The position numbers were made by a program, and so were the translations under genes. DNA of 64,000 nt from Massilioclostridium coli (GTDB lineage: Bacteria; Bacillota; Clostridia; Oscillospirales; Ruminococcaceae). Positions 54,552 through 63,057 of the stretch are shown here, one piece after another. How positions within the stretch are numbered: the first letter of the stretch is position 1; the number at the start of each line of letters is the position of its first letter. Under the pieces are notes generated by a model that did no database searches, had not been told where the DNA came from, and worked only from the letters and a program-made list of their open reading frames with translations. The stretch lies in contig NZ_FMIZ01000005.1 of NCBI RefSeq assembly GCF_900095865.1, positions 124,001 to 188,000 of the forward strand. Direction: 5' to 3'.

Positions 54552-54575
54552 CTTTTGAAGTAGGAGGCAACTATA

Positions 54576-55469
54576 ATGAAAGATGACAAAGACCTTAAAT
54601 TTGGTGAAAATGCAGAAGAAGATTTCATGGATTCTATGATGGATTCTTCTACAGAGCCACCAATTCCAGAACTTCCAACTTTATGGAAATGGATTAAAAA
54701 CAAATTTGGAAAAGAAACCCTGGAAATAGAAGACGAGCCAGAAGAGGCTTTTGACGTTCAAGATAAAATCAAGGAAGTGAAAGAGATGAAAGACCATCAC
54801 ACACACACTTCTACTTCAGAACACAACATGCATACTACTACTGTAGATCATAAACCTGCCAGTCCACTTTCTTCTCCATTTTCTTCCCCAGCAACCGTGA
54901 TTAACCGGGATACCGTTGTAGAAGGTCCGATTAAATCAAAATCCGATGTAAAAATTAATGGTATTGTCCGGGGACATCTAAACTGTGAGGGGAACATCAC
55001 AGTAGGTGGCCAAGTATACGGCGATATTTCCGGTGAAGGCAATGTGACTATTAGCGGCCAGGCATATGGCGATATTACTGGACGTGATATTCATATTAAT
55101 GGCGGTATTATCAAAGGAAACATCACAGCTTCCGGCAACGTTACCTTTGATGGAAAAGCTGTTATTATCGGTAATATCAGTGGTAATGATTGTACCATTG
55201 ATGGTAAAGTAAAAGGGCAGATTTCTGCGAATGGTTCTGTTACTTTGCAGAACAACGCATTGGTACATGGTAATATCTCTGCGAAAAACTTTAGTGCACA
55301 AAATGGTGCTGTTATCAATGGTCATGTTATCATTGTATGTGATACCAAACAGAGCGAATCCGAGATTTTCGCTTTACCTGATGTTCCAAAAGAAGAAGCA
55401 CCTAAAACTGCAGAGGAAACACCAGTAACAAAGAAATCGGATTCCACTACCACAAACCCACAGCAATAA
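54576..55469 (+). CDS. Bactofilin-family polymer-forming protein with His-rich linker
   Basis: This is a 297-residue cytoskeletal protein. The bactofilin beta-helix fills about residues 107-255, with turns such as GPIKSKSDVKINGIVRG, GGQVYGDIS, GNVTFDGKAVIIGNIS and GSVTLQNNALVHGNIS. The N-terminal 106 residues are acidic and disordered. They include a His/Thr-rich stretch at about 73-92 (DHHTHTSTSEHNMHTTT) that could bind metal. The C-terminus is a Glu/Lys/Thr tail. It follows the ABC-F gene by 24 bases with AGGAGG and is probably co-transcribed. Confidence 0.9.
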   Translation: MKDDKDLKFGENAEEDFMDSMMDSSTEPPIPELPTLWKWIKNKFGKETLEIEDEPEEAFDVQDKIKEVKEMKDHHTHTSTSEHNMHTTTVDHKPASPLSSPFSSPATVINRDTVVEGPIKSKSDVKINGIVRGHLNCEGNITVGGQVYGDISGEGNVTISGQAYGDITGRDIHINGGIIKGNITASGNVTFDGKAVIIGNISGNDCTIDGKVKGQISANGSVTLQNNALVHGNISAKNFSAQNGAVINGHVIIVCDTKQSESEIFALPDVPKEEAPKTAEETPVTKKSDSTTTNPQQ

Positions 55470-55510
55470 TAGAAAGAATCTGGTTTTAGATATTTAAAAT
55501 TTTTATTATT

Positions 55511-55545
55511 AAAGGGCAGTCAGTTATTACTGACTGCCCTTTTTA
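55511..55545 (+). terminator. Terminator after the bactofilin gene
   Basis: AAAGGGCAGTCAGT (55511-55524) and ACTGACTGCCCTTT (55529-55542) form a perfect 14-bp stem with a TATT loop and T tract. Confidence 0.93.
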
Positions 55546-55706
55546 TACTTAATTAATATAAATTTATAGTATAAACAGTGATAAAACCTAATTTTGTCAT
55601 TGATTTGATAATGGAACTACCACAACTTTTTATTGGCAAAATTTTAAATTTTAATCATCAAATAATGGTTTCGTATTATGCAAATAGTAAAAAATTGTGG
55701 ATACAA

Positions 55707-55741
55707 AAACACCGCAATGATGGTATCATTGCGGTGTTTCT
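55707..55741 (-). terminator. Terminator of the aminotransferase-trpS-alcohol dehydrogenase operon
   Basis: AAACACCGCAATGAT (55707-55721) and ATCATTGCGGTGTTT (55725-55739) form a perfect 15-bp stem directly after the dehydrogenase stop on the minus strand, followed by TTGTAT. Confidence 0.88.
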
Positions 55742-55742
55742 T

Positions 55743-56894
55743 TTATAATGCGGTTTGATAAACTTCCATTGCCAATTCAAAGGATGTTTTTTTAATCCGT
55801 TCCACTGCTTTGGACATCTTTTCAAAATCGTTATTGTCAATCCCAATTTGGTGAAGGCGGGTTGGCAATCCTATGGAGGTGAAAAAGTCTTCCAGACGGC
55901 GGACACCTTCCAAAATAATCGCCTCCTGGTCATAATATTCCAGATCAACATCCATGACTCGGATAGCAAACTGGACAAACCTGGTTGGATTTTCTTTCCA
56001 AACGGTTTTAATCCATGCAGGAAATACAATCGCAAGCCCTTGACCATGTGGAATATCATAAATTGCACTTAATTCATGTTCCAATCCGTGGGACACCCAG
56101 CTTTCCTTACGCCCAACGCCTAAAATACCGTTGTGCGCAATACTGCCTGCCCACATAATCTCAGCCCATAAATCGTAATTCTGATAATCTTCCAGTAGTT
56201 TTTTTCCATTGTTCATAATGGAACGCAGAACGCCCTCACACATCCGGTCGGTAACATCTACATGGGTAGAAGGGGAAAAATACCGTTCCATAATGTGCGC
56301 CATCATATCACAGATACCATTTGCCGCCTGGTTCTTTGGCAGGGTTAAGCACAAATCAGGGCTTAAAATACTTAAAACAGGGCGGACAAGTTCGCTACTA
56401 CATCCATATTTCCTTCCAGTTTCCATATTGCTCAGCACAGTACTGGCACTGGTTTCACTTCCTGCTGCTGGGATCGTCAAAATAGTAGCTACTGGCAATG
56501 CTTTTTGTGGTTTGGCTGGATTTTCTTTGTCATATAGATCCCACACATCCCCTTCATAAGGGACGCCAATCGCAATCCCTTTCGAAGAATCAATGACAGA
56601 ACCTCCTCCAACTGCCAAAATAAGCTGGACATTTTCCTTCCTTGCCAATTCAATTCCTTGACGGGTCAGTTCTACCCTGGGGTTTGGTTGGACACCGCCC
56701 AGTTCCACAAATTCGATACCAGCCCGGTTCAAGCTGGATACCACTTTGTCATATAATCCGCTGCTTTTAATGCTTCCTCCACCATAATGCAACAATATTT
56801 TTGTTGCATAAGGCTTTAGATATTCTCCTATGTTTTGATACTCCTCTTTTCCAAAAATGACTTTGGTAGGTAAACAAAGCTGAAACGATTCCAT
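55743..56894 (-). CDS. Iron-containing alcohol dehydrogenase (butanol dehydrogenase-like)
   Basis: This is a 383-residue group III NAD(P)-dependent alcohol dehydrogenase of the BdhA/YqhD type. The nucleotide-binding GGGSVIDSSKG motif is near residue 97. Metal-binding residues lie in CDMMAHIME, SHGLEHELS and PHGQGLAIVFP (Asp and three His). Such enzymes reduce butanal, ethanal or furfural in fermentation. It starts 20 bases after the trpS stop with AGGAGG, so it is the last gene of a three-gene operon, an unusual companion for a tRNA synthetase. Confidence 0.93.
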   Translation of the reverse strand: MESFQLCLPTKVIFGKEEYQNIGEYLKPYATKILLHYGGGSIKSSGLYDKVVSSLNRAGIEFVELGGVQPNPRVELTRQGIELARKENVQLILAVGGGSVIDSSKGIAIGVPYEGDVWDLYDKENPAKPQKALPVATILTIPAAGSETSASTVLSNMETGRKYGCSSELVRPVLSILSPDLCLTLPKNQAANGICDMMAHIMERYFSPSTHVDVTDRMCEGVLRSIMNNGKKLLEDYQNYDLWAEIMWAGSIAHNGILGVGRKESWVSHGLEHELSAIYDIPHGQGLAIVFPAWIKTVWKENPTRFVQFAIRVMDVDLEYYDQEAIILEGVRRLEDFFTSIGLPTRLHQIGIDNNDFEKMSKAVERIKKTSFELAMEVYQTAL

Positions 56895-56914
56895 TCTGTT
56901 TTCCTCCTACGGAA

Positions 56915-57931
56915 TTATCGAGGTAAGAAACCAACTTTTTTATAAACTTTTTCCAAAGTTCTGCGGGCAAAACGCTCTGCTTGTTCTGCTCCTTTGCGGT
57001 ACATTTCCTGCAAATATGCTTTATCTTTGGAGTAGCGTTCAAAGTTTTCCCTTACTGGGCGTAGTTCTTCCGCAACCACTTCCCCGACTGCTGTTTTAAA
57101 ATCTCCATAGCCTTTTCCGGCAAATTCTTGTTCAATTTGCTCATAGTTTTTACCAGTAATAACAGAGTAAATGGTCATCAGGTTATTAATGCCGTCTTTA
57201 CCTTCCCGGTAAGCGATTTCCATCTCCGAATCGGTCACAGCACGTTTAAATTTTTTCACAATAACACCTGGGTCATCCAAAATTGAGATAAATCCATTGA
57301 CATTTTCGTCAGATTTTGACATCTTTTTGGTGGGGTCCGCCAAAGACATAATTTTTGCCCCAGCCTTTGGAATATATGGTTCTGGCACTACAAAAGTATT
57401 GCCATATAAATTATTAAAACGGTTTGCCACATCCCTGGTTAACTCTAGATGCTGCTTCTGGTCAGCCCCTACCGGGACAAAATCAGGCTTATATAGCAAA
57501 ATATCTGCGGCCATCAGATCTGGATAGGTAAACAACCCTGCGTTTACATTATCCGCATGTTTGGCACTTTTATCTTTAAATTGAGTCATACGAGAGAGCT
57601 CTCCAAACTGGGTATGGCAGGAGAGTACCCAGCCTAATTCTGCATGGGCTGGCACATGGCTTTGGATAAAAGTTAAGCTTTTTTCTGGGTCAATTCCACA
57701 AGCCAACAATAAAGCAAAGCATTCCATTGTCTGCTTTTTCAGTTTAGCAGGGTCCTGTCGTACAGTAATGGCATGCAAATCCGCAATAAAATAAATACAG
57801 TTGTATTCTTCCTGTAAATTTCCCCAGTTACGGACAGCTCCAATATAGTTGCCCAAGGTAAACACACCGGTTGGCTGGATACCACTAAGCATTACTTTTT
57901 TTCGTTCTGGTTTTGGAGTTGTATTTTCCAT
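56915..57931 (-). CDS. trpS: Tryptophanyl-tRNA synthetase
   Basis: This 338-residue class I synthetase charges tRNA-Trp. The HIGH-like motif is TLGNYIGA in SGIQPTGVFTLGNYIGA. The specificity region, the VGADQKQHLELTRD helix and the KMSKS loop KKMSKSDEN are complete. It lies 24 bases after the aminotransferase gene with TAGGAGG. I see no Trp T-box or TRAP-like leader before the operon, so control by tryptophan is not evident from sequence. Confidence 0.97.
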   Translation of the reverse strand: MENTTPKPERKKVMLSGIQPTGVFTLGNYIGAVRNWGNLQEEYNCIYFIADLHAITVRQDPAKLKKQTMECFALLLACGIDPEKSLTFIQSHVPAHAELGWVLSCHTQFGELSRMTQFKDKSAKHADNVNAGLFTYPDLMAADILLYKPDFVPVGADQKQHLELTRDVANRFNNLYGNTFVVPEPYIPKAGAKIMSLADPTKKMSKSDENVNGFISILDDPGVIVKKFKRAVTDSEMEIAYREGKDGINNLMTIYSVITGKNYEQIEQEFAGKGYGDFKTAVGEVVAEELRPVRENFERYSKDKAYLQEMYRKGAEQAERFARRTLEKVYKKVGFLPR

Positions 57932-57955
57932 TGGACTAAATTCCTCCTAATTTTC

Positions 57956-59137
57956 TTATTTCATCAAATCCCCAAGGATTTTTACACCGGCAATAATTTG
58001 TTCGTCAGTAGGTGTAGAGTAGTTCATACGGAATGAGGTAGTTGGAACATCATCACTAGTCATAAATGCATTGCCTGGTACCACCGCAACCTTATGATTT
58101 TTCACTGCATCCTGGCAGAACGCCAACATATCTTGATCTTCTGGCAGGGTACACCATAAGAACAATCCTCCCTGTGGAATCGTCCAGGTAACATTTTTAC
58201 TAAAGTGTTTATCCATTTCAGAAAGCATTAATTCCGCTTTGTGTTTATAAATTTTACGGAGGTTTTCCAAATGACCAACAAAATCACACTCGGTCATAAA
58301 GTGGTACGCTACCATTTGTGCCAGAATATTGGTATGTACATCATTTGTCTGTTTTAACACGGTAATTTTTTGGATAATATCCGCATTTGCGCAAACAAAA
58401 CCAACGCGCAATCCTGGGGACAACACTTTAGAAAAGCTACCACAATAAATCACGATACCATCTTCATCTAATGTTTTGATAGCTGGAACATCTTCTCCTG
58501 CAAAGCGCAGATCGCCATATGGGTTATCCTCAATAATACACACCCCATACTGCTTTGCCAGCTGGTACATTTTACGGCGTTTTTCCATACTCATGGTGAT
58601 ACCAGACGGATTCTGAAAATTTGGAATGGTGTAGATTAATTTAGCAGTTGGGTTCGCTTTCAACGCATCTTCCAATTGTTCCATATTCATACCATCTTCA
58701 TCCATTGGAACGCCAACCAAAGTAGCTTCGCTTGCTTTAAACGCATTTAGAGAACCAACAAAGCTTGGGCTTTCACAGATGATAACATCACCTTTGCTGC
58801 AAAAGGATTTTACAGTTAGGTCAATCCCTTGCTGTGCGCCGGATGTAATGATAACACGGTCGGTATCAGCTCCAATATGCAGCCTGTTTTTCAAGTCGTT
58901 GGTTACCGCTTCAATTAATTTTGGATAACCTTCGGTAATGCTGTACTGCAATGCCGCAATTGGTTCCTTTGCTAGGATATTCGCAGAAATTGCCTGAACC
59001 TTTTCCACTGGAAATGCTTCTGGAGCTGGGTTTCCAGCAGAGAATGGAATAACAGCTGGATCAGAGGAATATTTTAAAATTTCACGGATCACCGATGGCT
59101 TTAAATGATCCATTTTTTCGGAAAATTTATAACTCAT
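57956..59137 (-). CDS. PLP-dependent aminotransferase, class I/II
   Basis: This is a 393-residue fold-type I aminotransferase, close in pattern to 2-aminoadipate/kynurenine-type (LysN/ARO8) enzymes. The start is ATG 59137 after GAAAGG. Conserved points are SAGNPAPEAFP near residue 35, TSGAQQGIDLT, PNFQNPSG, the PLP-binding EDNPYGDLRF and the Schiff-base lysine in CGSFSKVLSPGLRVG, with the substrate-carboxylate Arg in FRMNYS. The amino donor or acceptor cannot be told from sequence. It is first gene of the operon with trpS and the alcohol dehydrogenase. Confidence 0.9.
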   Translation of the reverse strand: MSYKFSEKMDHLKPSVIREILKYSSDPAVIPFSAGNPAPEAFPVEKVQAISANILAKEPIAALQYSITEGYPKLIEAVTNDLKNRLHIGADTDRVIITSGAQQGIDLTVKSFCSKGDVIICESPSFVGSLNAFKASEATLVGVPMDEDGMNMEQLEDALKANPTAKLIYTIPNFQNPSGITMSMEKRRKMYQLAKQYGVCIIEDNPYGDLRFAGEDVPAIKTLDEDGIVIYCGSFSKVLSPGLRVGFVCANADIIQKITVLKQTNDVHTNILAQMVAYHFMTECDFVGHLENLRKIYKHKAELMLSEMDKHFSKNVTWTIPQGGLFLWCTLPEDQDMLAFCQDAVKNHKVAVVPGNAFMTSDDVPTTSFRMNYSTPTDEQIIAGVKILGDLMK

Positions 59138-59498
59138 ATTGAACAACCTTTCTAAAACAATATCAATATACCATATTTTTTCATATGCTATCATGGTGAT
59201 TGTTTTAATTTTATCACAATTTTGTGAAAATGAAAAGCCAAATACAAAGAAAAATACGTAATTATGCTGATGCTAATTTTAAATTTTACGATTCTTTCAA
59301 AAATAAGCATAAATTTTTCATCAAATCAGACGAAATTTGCTTGCAACTTCCTTTCTAGAAGGTTACAATAAAAATAGGAAAATATCTTATTCTTATTGAA
59401 AAAATAACGTTTAAAATTACGGTTAGCACAGCATCTATAAATATTATTTATTTTTACGTTATATACTTAATAAAAGCTTTTTATTTGGGAGATTTTTT
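59138..59498. other. AT-rich divergent intergenic region
   Basis: This 361-base stretch separates the aminotransferase start from the acyltransferase start. It must hold promoters for both but none stands out, and no T-box core (or its complement) is present. A TTAAAGG-like ribosome site is also absent for the acyltransferase; TTGGGAG at 59486-59492 serves instead. Confidence 0.5.
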
Positions 59499-60794
59499 AT
59501 GAAACAACGTAAACAAGAAAAAGAACACGGATGGTACCGTCTGGACAATGCAGCCAAACTGTTCCCCTCGATTAGCAATACAGAAAACAGCAATGTATTC
59601 CGTATGGTCTGTGAGTTAACCGAACCAGTTGACCGTGCTATTCTACAGGTAGCAGCGGAAAAAACTTTAGCTGTATTTCCTTCTTTCCGGGTCAGGCTGC
59701 GCCGTGGCCTCTTCTGGAATTTTTTAGAATACAATCCAAATCCATTTAAAATTCATCGGGATATCCATCCTCCCTGCTCCTATTTTAAAGGGATTTCTCA
59801 AAGAGGATACTTATTTGAAGTAAGTTATTACAAAAATAAAATTAACCTGGATTTATTCCATGTATTAGCGGACGGAACCGGAGCAATGCAATTTTTGCGG
59901 ATGTTGGTTTACCATTATCTACAGATTGCCCATGAGCGGGAATTAACCGAAAGTACGATTCCAGACAACTGTCTGGCAACTCCCAGCTCCCGTTCGGAAG
60001 ACGCTTTCCATAAATATTACCAAAAAAGCAAAAAAGACGCCCCTTTTGAGAAAAAAGCCTACCGTATTACGGGAAGCAAACTAATGCCAGGGGAAATAAA
60101 AATCATAACAGGGCATATGCCAGTAAAACAGGTATTACAATTAGCAAAATCCCATCAGGCTACCTTAACTACTTACTTAACAGCAGTTGTGATTTATAGC
60201 ATTTATGAAAATATGCCGGCAAGGAAAAGAAAACGCCCGGTAAAGGTAAATATTCCGGTTAACCTACGCAATCACTTTCCTTCTGTCACCTCCCGTAACT
60301 TTTTTGCTTGCATTGAAACCGGTTATACCTTTGATCAGCAGCAGCCAACTTTTGAACAGGTACTGGAGCAAGTAAACCAACAAGTAAAAGGACAACTGAG
60401 TTCGGATAAATTATCCCAACGGATTAATTTTACGGTGGCAACAGAAAAAAATCCTATTGTGCGCTGCCTTCCCTTGGCGCTAAAAGATATTGGTTTAAAA
60501 ATCGCCTACAAACAAGGGGAAATTGCATATTCTACAGCCCTATCCAATATGGGTAAAGTTTCTATGCCAGAATATCTGCAGCCATACATTAAAAATTTTA
60601 ATCTAATTATGAGCCCTTCTCCGTTTCAGCCAGTGAAATTTGGAGTTTGTTCTTATGGGGATACCCTCAATTTTACCTATTCCGCCGCAATGGAACCGGT
60701 AGATATCCCCCGGCATATTTTCCGTTATTTATCCAAACAAGGGGTAGAGGTTACCATTACAACAAATGAGGTGAAACGTGATGAAACAGTGTAA
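59499..60794 (+). CDS. Condensation-fold acyltransferase (alcohol acetyltransferase family)
   Basis: This is a 431-residue CAT-like/condensation-superfamily protein. The catalytic HxxxDG motif is intact as HVLADG, His121 to Gly126, in the context LDLFHVLADGTGAM. The later structural motif VKVNIPVNLRNHFPS matches the family RxxR/N pocket region. Related proteins are annotated alcohol acetyltransferase or are stand-alone C domains. It should join an acyl-CoA or carrier-bound acyl group to an alcohol or amine; the substrate is unknown. It overlaps the zinc-ribbon membrane gene by 14 bases, so the two are coupled. Confidence 0.88.
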   Translation: MKQRKQEKEHGWYRLDNAAKLFPSISNTENSNVFRMVCELTEPVDRAILQVAAEKTLAVFPSFRVRLRRGLFWNFLEYNPNPFKIHRDIHPPCSYFKGISQRGYLFEVSYYKNKINLDLFHVLADGTGAMQFLRMLVYHYLQIAHERELTESTIPDNCLATPSSRSEDAFHKYYQKSKKDAPFEKKAYRITGSKLMPGEIKIITGHMPVKQVLQLAKSHQATLTTYLTAVVIYSIYENMPARKRKRPVKVNIPVNLRNHFPSVTSRNFFACIETGYTFDQQQPTFEQVLEQVNQQVKGQLSSDKLSQRINFTVATEKNPIVRCLPLALKDIGLKIAYKQGEIAYSTALSNMGKVSMPEYLQPYIKNFNLIMSPSPFQPVKFGVCSYGDTLNFTYSAAMEPVDIPRHIFRYLSKQGVEVTITTNEVKRDETV

Positions 60795-61446
60795 ACAATG
60801 TAACATCAATATAGCGGAAAACCTGGATTATTGCCCGCTTTGTGCTTCTTTACTCTCTGGAGATGATACTGGTTGTGTACAGAGCTATCCAAAAACAATT
60901 ACATTTTTTCGGAAATACAACCTTGTTTTGCGGATTTTAATTTTTCTTTCAATTGTTGCTTCAGTAATCTGCCTAGTGGTAAACTGGCAATTCCCCACTT
61001 CTCCTTATTGGTCTTTATTGGTAGTAGGAGGAATTATCTATTGTTGGGCTGCTACCATGATTTCCATCAAAAAAGGGTATAACAGCGGTATGAATATCTG
61101 GATTCAAATGCTGGTTTCTTCTGTTTTCGTTCTATTGGTCGATTTGCTGCTTGGATTTCATCGGTGGTCATTGTCCATTGCTATCCCTACCATCTGTATT
61201 GTTGGAAATATCGCCATGATTATTATGATGATTATTCGCCATTTTGATTTAAAAGATTTTATTATCTATATTTTGGCTTCCTGCCTATACGGAATGATAC
61301 CATTGATATTTTTCTTACTTAATTGGGTAGATATCAAATGGATTTGCTTGTCATCCGCTGCTTTTTCCCTGATTGTACTCATTGGTGCGTTTGTATTTGC
61401 GGACAGAAAAACAAAACTGGAATTGAAAAAAAGGCTTCATTTATAG
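60781..61446 (+). CDS. Zinc-ribbon six-helix membrane protein (DUF6320-like)
   Basis: This is a 221-residue protein starting at ATG 60781, after GAGGTGA. The N-terminal zinc ribbon uses CKQC (4, 7) and CPLC (18, 21). About six membrane helices fill residues 45-210, and the tail is basic. I link it to DUF6320, which I recall as a frequent neighbour of the acyltransferase upstream. The coupled overlap with that gene suggests they act on one membrane-associated substrate. No catalytic residues stand out in the helices. Confidence 0.82.
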   Translation: MKQCKQCNINIAENLDYCPLCASLLSGDDTGCVQSYPKTITFFRKYNLVLRILIFLSIVASVICLVVNWQFPTSPYWSLLVVGGIIYCWAATMISIKKGYNSGMNIWIQMLVSSVFVLLVDLLLGFHRWSLSIAIPTICIVGNIAMIIMMIIRHFDLKDFIIYILASCLYGMIPLIFFLLNWVDIKWICLSSAAFSLIVLIGAFVFADRKTKLELKKRLHL

Positions 61447-61459
61447 TTGTGGAGGTTTT

Positions 61460-62515
61460 ATGTTAGAAAAAATAAAAGAACAAAATGTATGGGATTGTTT
61501 ACAGCAAACGAATCTTCCTGTTGTGATGTACGGCATGGGGGATGGTGCTTTAAAAATATTCAAGGTGTTCGAGCAATATGGTATCCAAGTGGAAGCTATG
61601 TTCGCCAGCGATGAATTTGTACGTGGTCATTCTTTTCAGGGATATCTAGTACAAAAATACAGCGATATCTGCCGTCAGTATCCAGAGTTTCACACTGTAA
61701 TGGCATTTGCTATCCACGATGACCCCACTTTGAAACGTTTATTCCAGATGAATCAAGAGCATCCCATTGTCGCACCGGATGTACCAGTAGCTGGGGATGG
61801 GTTGTTTACACGGGAATACATAGCAGAACACGAAGCGGAATTCGATCAAGTATACGATTTGTTGGCGGACGAAACCTCTAAAAAGACCTATTTGGATATC
61901 CTGAATTTTAAGGTTAGTGGAAAAATAGAATACCTCTATCAATGTCGTTCGGAGAAACCAGAGGTCTACACCAATCTATTAAAACCAAATGACCAAGAAA
62001 TTTTTGTAGATTTAGGCGCCTATGATGGGGATACCATTGCGGAGTTCCTACAATTTGTATCGGATTATCAGCATATTTATGCGCTAGAACCCGATGCAAA
62101 AAATTTTAAAAAGCTGGAAAAGAACACCGCTCATTTAGAACGGATTACCCGTTATAATATGGCGGCATGGAACCAAACAGATACCCTGTATTTTAGCAAA
62201 AAAGCTGGACGTAATTCTCGTTTATCCAATAAAGGGGTAGAAATTCCAGCAGATTCTGTTGATCACTTAATTCAGCAGCCGGTATCTATTTTAAAAATGG
62301 ATATTGAGGGAACGGAGTCCAAAGCATTGGAAGGAGCTAAAAAAACTATTCAGCAATACCGGCCAAAACTATATGTGTGCGCTTACCACCGCAATGAGGA
62401 TTTGTTCGCGTTACCATTGCAGATTATGGATCTCTGTCCAGATTATAAAATCTACCTCAGGCATCATCCTTACATACCTGCCTGGGAGACTAATTTTTAC
62501 TGCATTCCAAAATAG
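61460..62515 (+). CDS. FkbM-family methyltransferase with N-terminal Rossmann-like domain
   Basis: This 351-residue protein has two parts. Residues ~1-150 are a Rossmann-like domain with VVMYGMGDGALKIFKVFEQYGI, resembling the nucleotide/CoA-binding N-domains found in glycan-modifying enzymes. Residues ~180-345 are an FkbM methyltransferase: SAM motif IFVDLGAYDGDTIAEF, acidic ALEPDAKNF, catalytic-loop region LKMDIEGTESKALEGA and the late motif YVCAYHR. FkbM enzymes O-methylate sugars or polyketides. It lies 13 bases after the membrane protein gene with GGAGG, so it belongs to the same operon. Confidence 0.88.
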   Translation: MLEKIKEQNVWDCLQQTNLPVVMYGMGDGALKIFKVFEQYGIQVEAMFASDEFVRGHSFQGYLVQKYSDICRQYPEFHTVMAFAIHDDPTLKRLFQMNQEHPIVAPDVPVAGDGLFTREYIAEHEAEFDQVYDLLADETSKKTYLDILNFKVSGKIEYLYQCRSEKPEVYTNLLKPNDQEIFVDLGAYDGDTIAEFLQFVSDYQHIYALEPDAKNFKKLEKNTAHLERITRYNMAAWNQTDTLYFSKKAGRNSRLSNKGVEIPADSVDHLIQQPVSILKMDIEGTESKALEGAKKTIQQYRPKLYVCAYHRNEDLFALPLQIMDLCPDYKIYLRHHPYIPAWETNFYCIPK

Positions 62516-62523
62516 GAGGATTT

Positions 62524-62772
62524 ATGGAACGTTTGACAGAAAAAACAGAAACAGGCTATATTGTTGCTGACCCAATCCAGGCAGTAAATAAATTAGGCCG
62601 TCTGGAAGATATGTATGAAGCACTCTGCGAAGAAAAACAAAAAATTGAACGGGATATGAAACAGCTTTCGGATAGTGGCAAAACCAAAACAGTTACTTAC
62701 AAGCAATTGTTTGCCAATAAATTAACTGTTATCAATTTACTTTCCCGTTTTGAGGTGTATGGAAACGAATAA
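62524..62772 (+). CDS. Short protein of unknown function with MERLTEK start
   Basis: This is an 82-residue, highly charged helical protein: MERLTEKTETGYIV, then the pattern AVNKLGRLEDMYEALCEEKQ that often opens small proteins in Firmicute phages and mobile elements. The C-terminal half has no recognised motif. It starts 8 bases after the FkbM gene with AGGAGG, so it is the last cistron of the operon. The mobile-element flavour is from memory of similar short proteins; there is no integrase nearby. Confidence 0.7.
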   Translation: MERLTEKTETGYIVADPIQAVNKLGRLEDMYEALCEEKQKIERDMKQLSDSGKTKTVTYKQLFANKLTVINLLSRFEVYGNE

Positions 62773-63001
62773 ATTTTGCACCACAAAAGAACAGAAACGA
62801 TATCTGGTAGATTCATTTTATTTTTTTATATAAAAAATGTACTGATAAATCGCGATGGTGATTGATATAAATTATAACCTTTTATCTTTCTAATACGGAT
62901 TGTTTATTAATATGATAGTGATCCTTAGTTCTAACTGACACCATTCTTTACAGTGAAATAAGGAGAACATTTCATAAAAATATAACAATTACTATATTAA
63001 A

Positions 63002-63037
63002 ATAACCCTGTAACGTATGAAACTACAGGGCTATTTT
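63002..63037 (+). terminator. Terminator before the interrupted methyltransferase gene
   Basis: ACCCTGTA pairs with TACAGGG(C) around ACGTATGAAAC and is followed by TATTTTT. It lies about 230 bases past the previous gene; the spacer 62773-63001 shows no gene. Confidence 0.75.
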
Positions 63038-63057
63038 TACGAAAAAGGAGATACATC

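Noticed and set aside
59138-59498. Trp T-box before the operon with trpS
   Set aside because: No T-box core (TGGNACC) or its complement was found.
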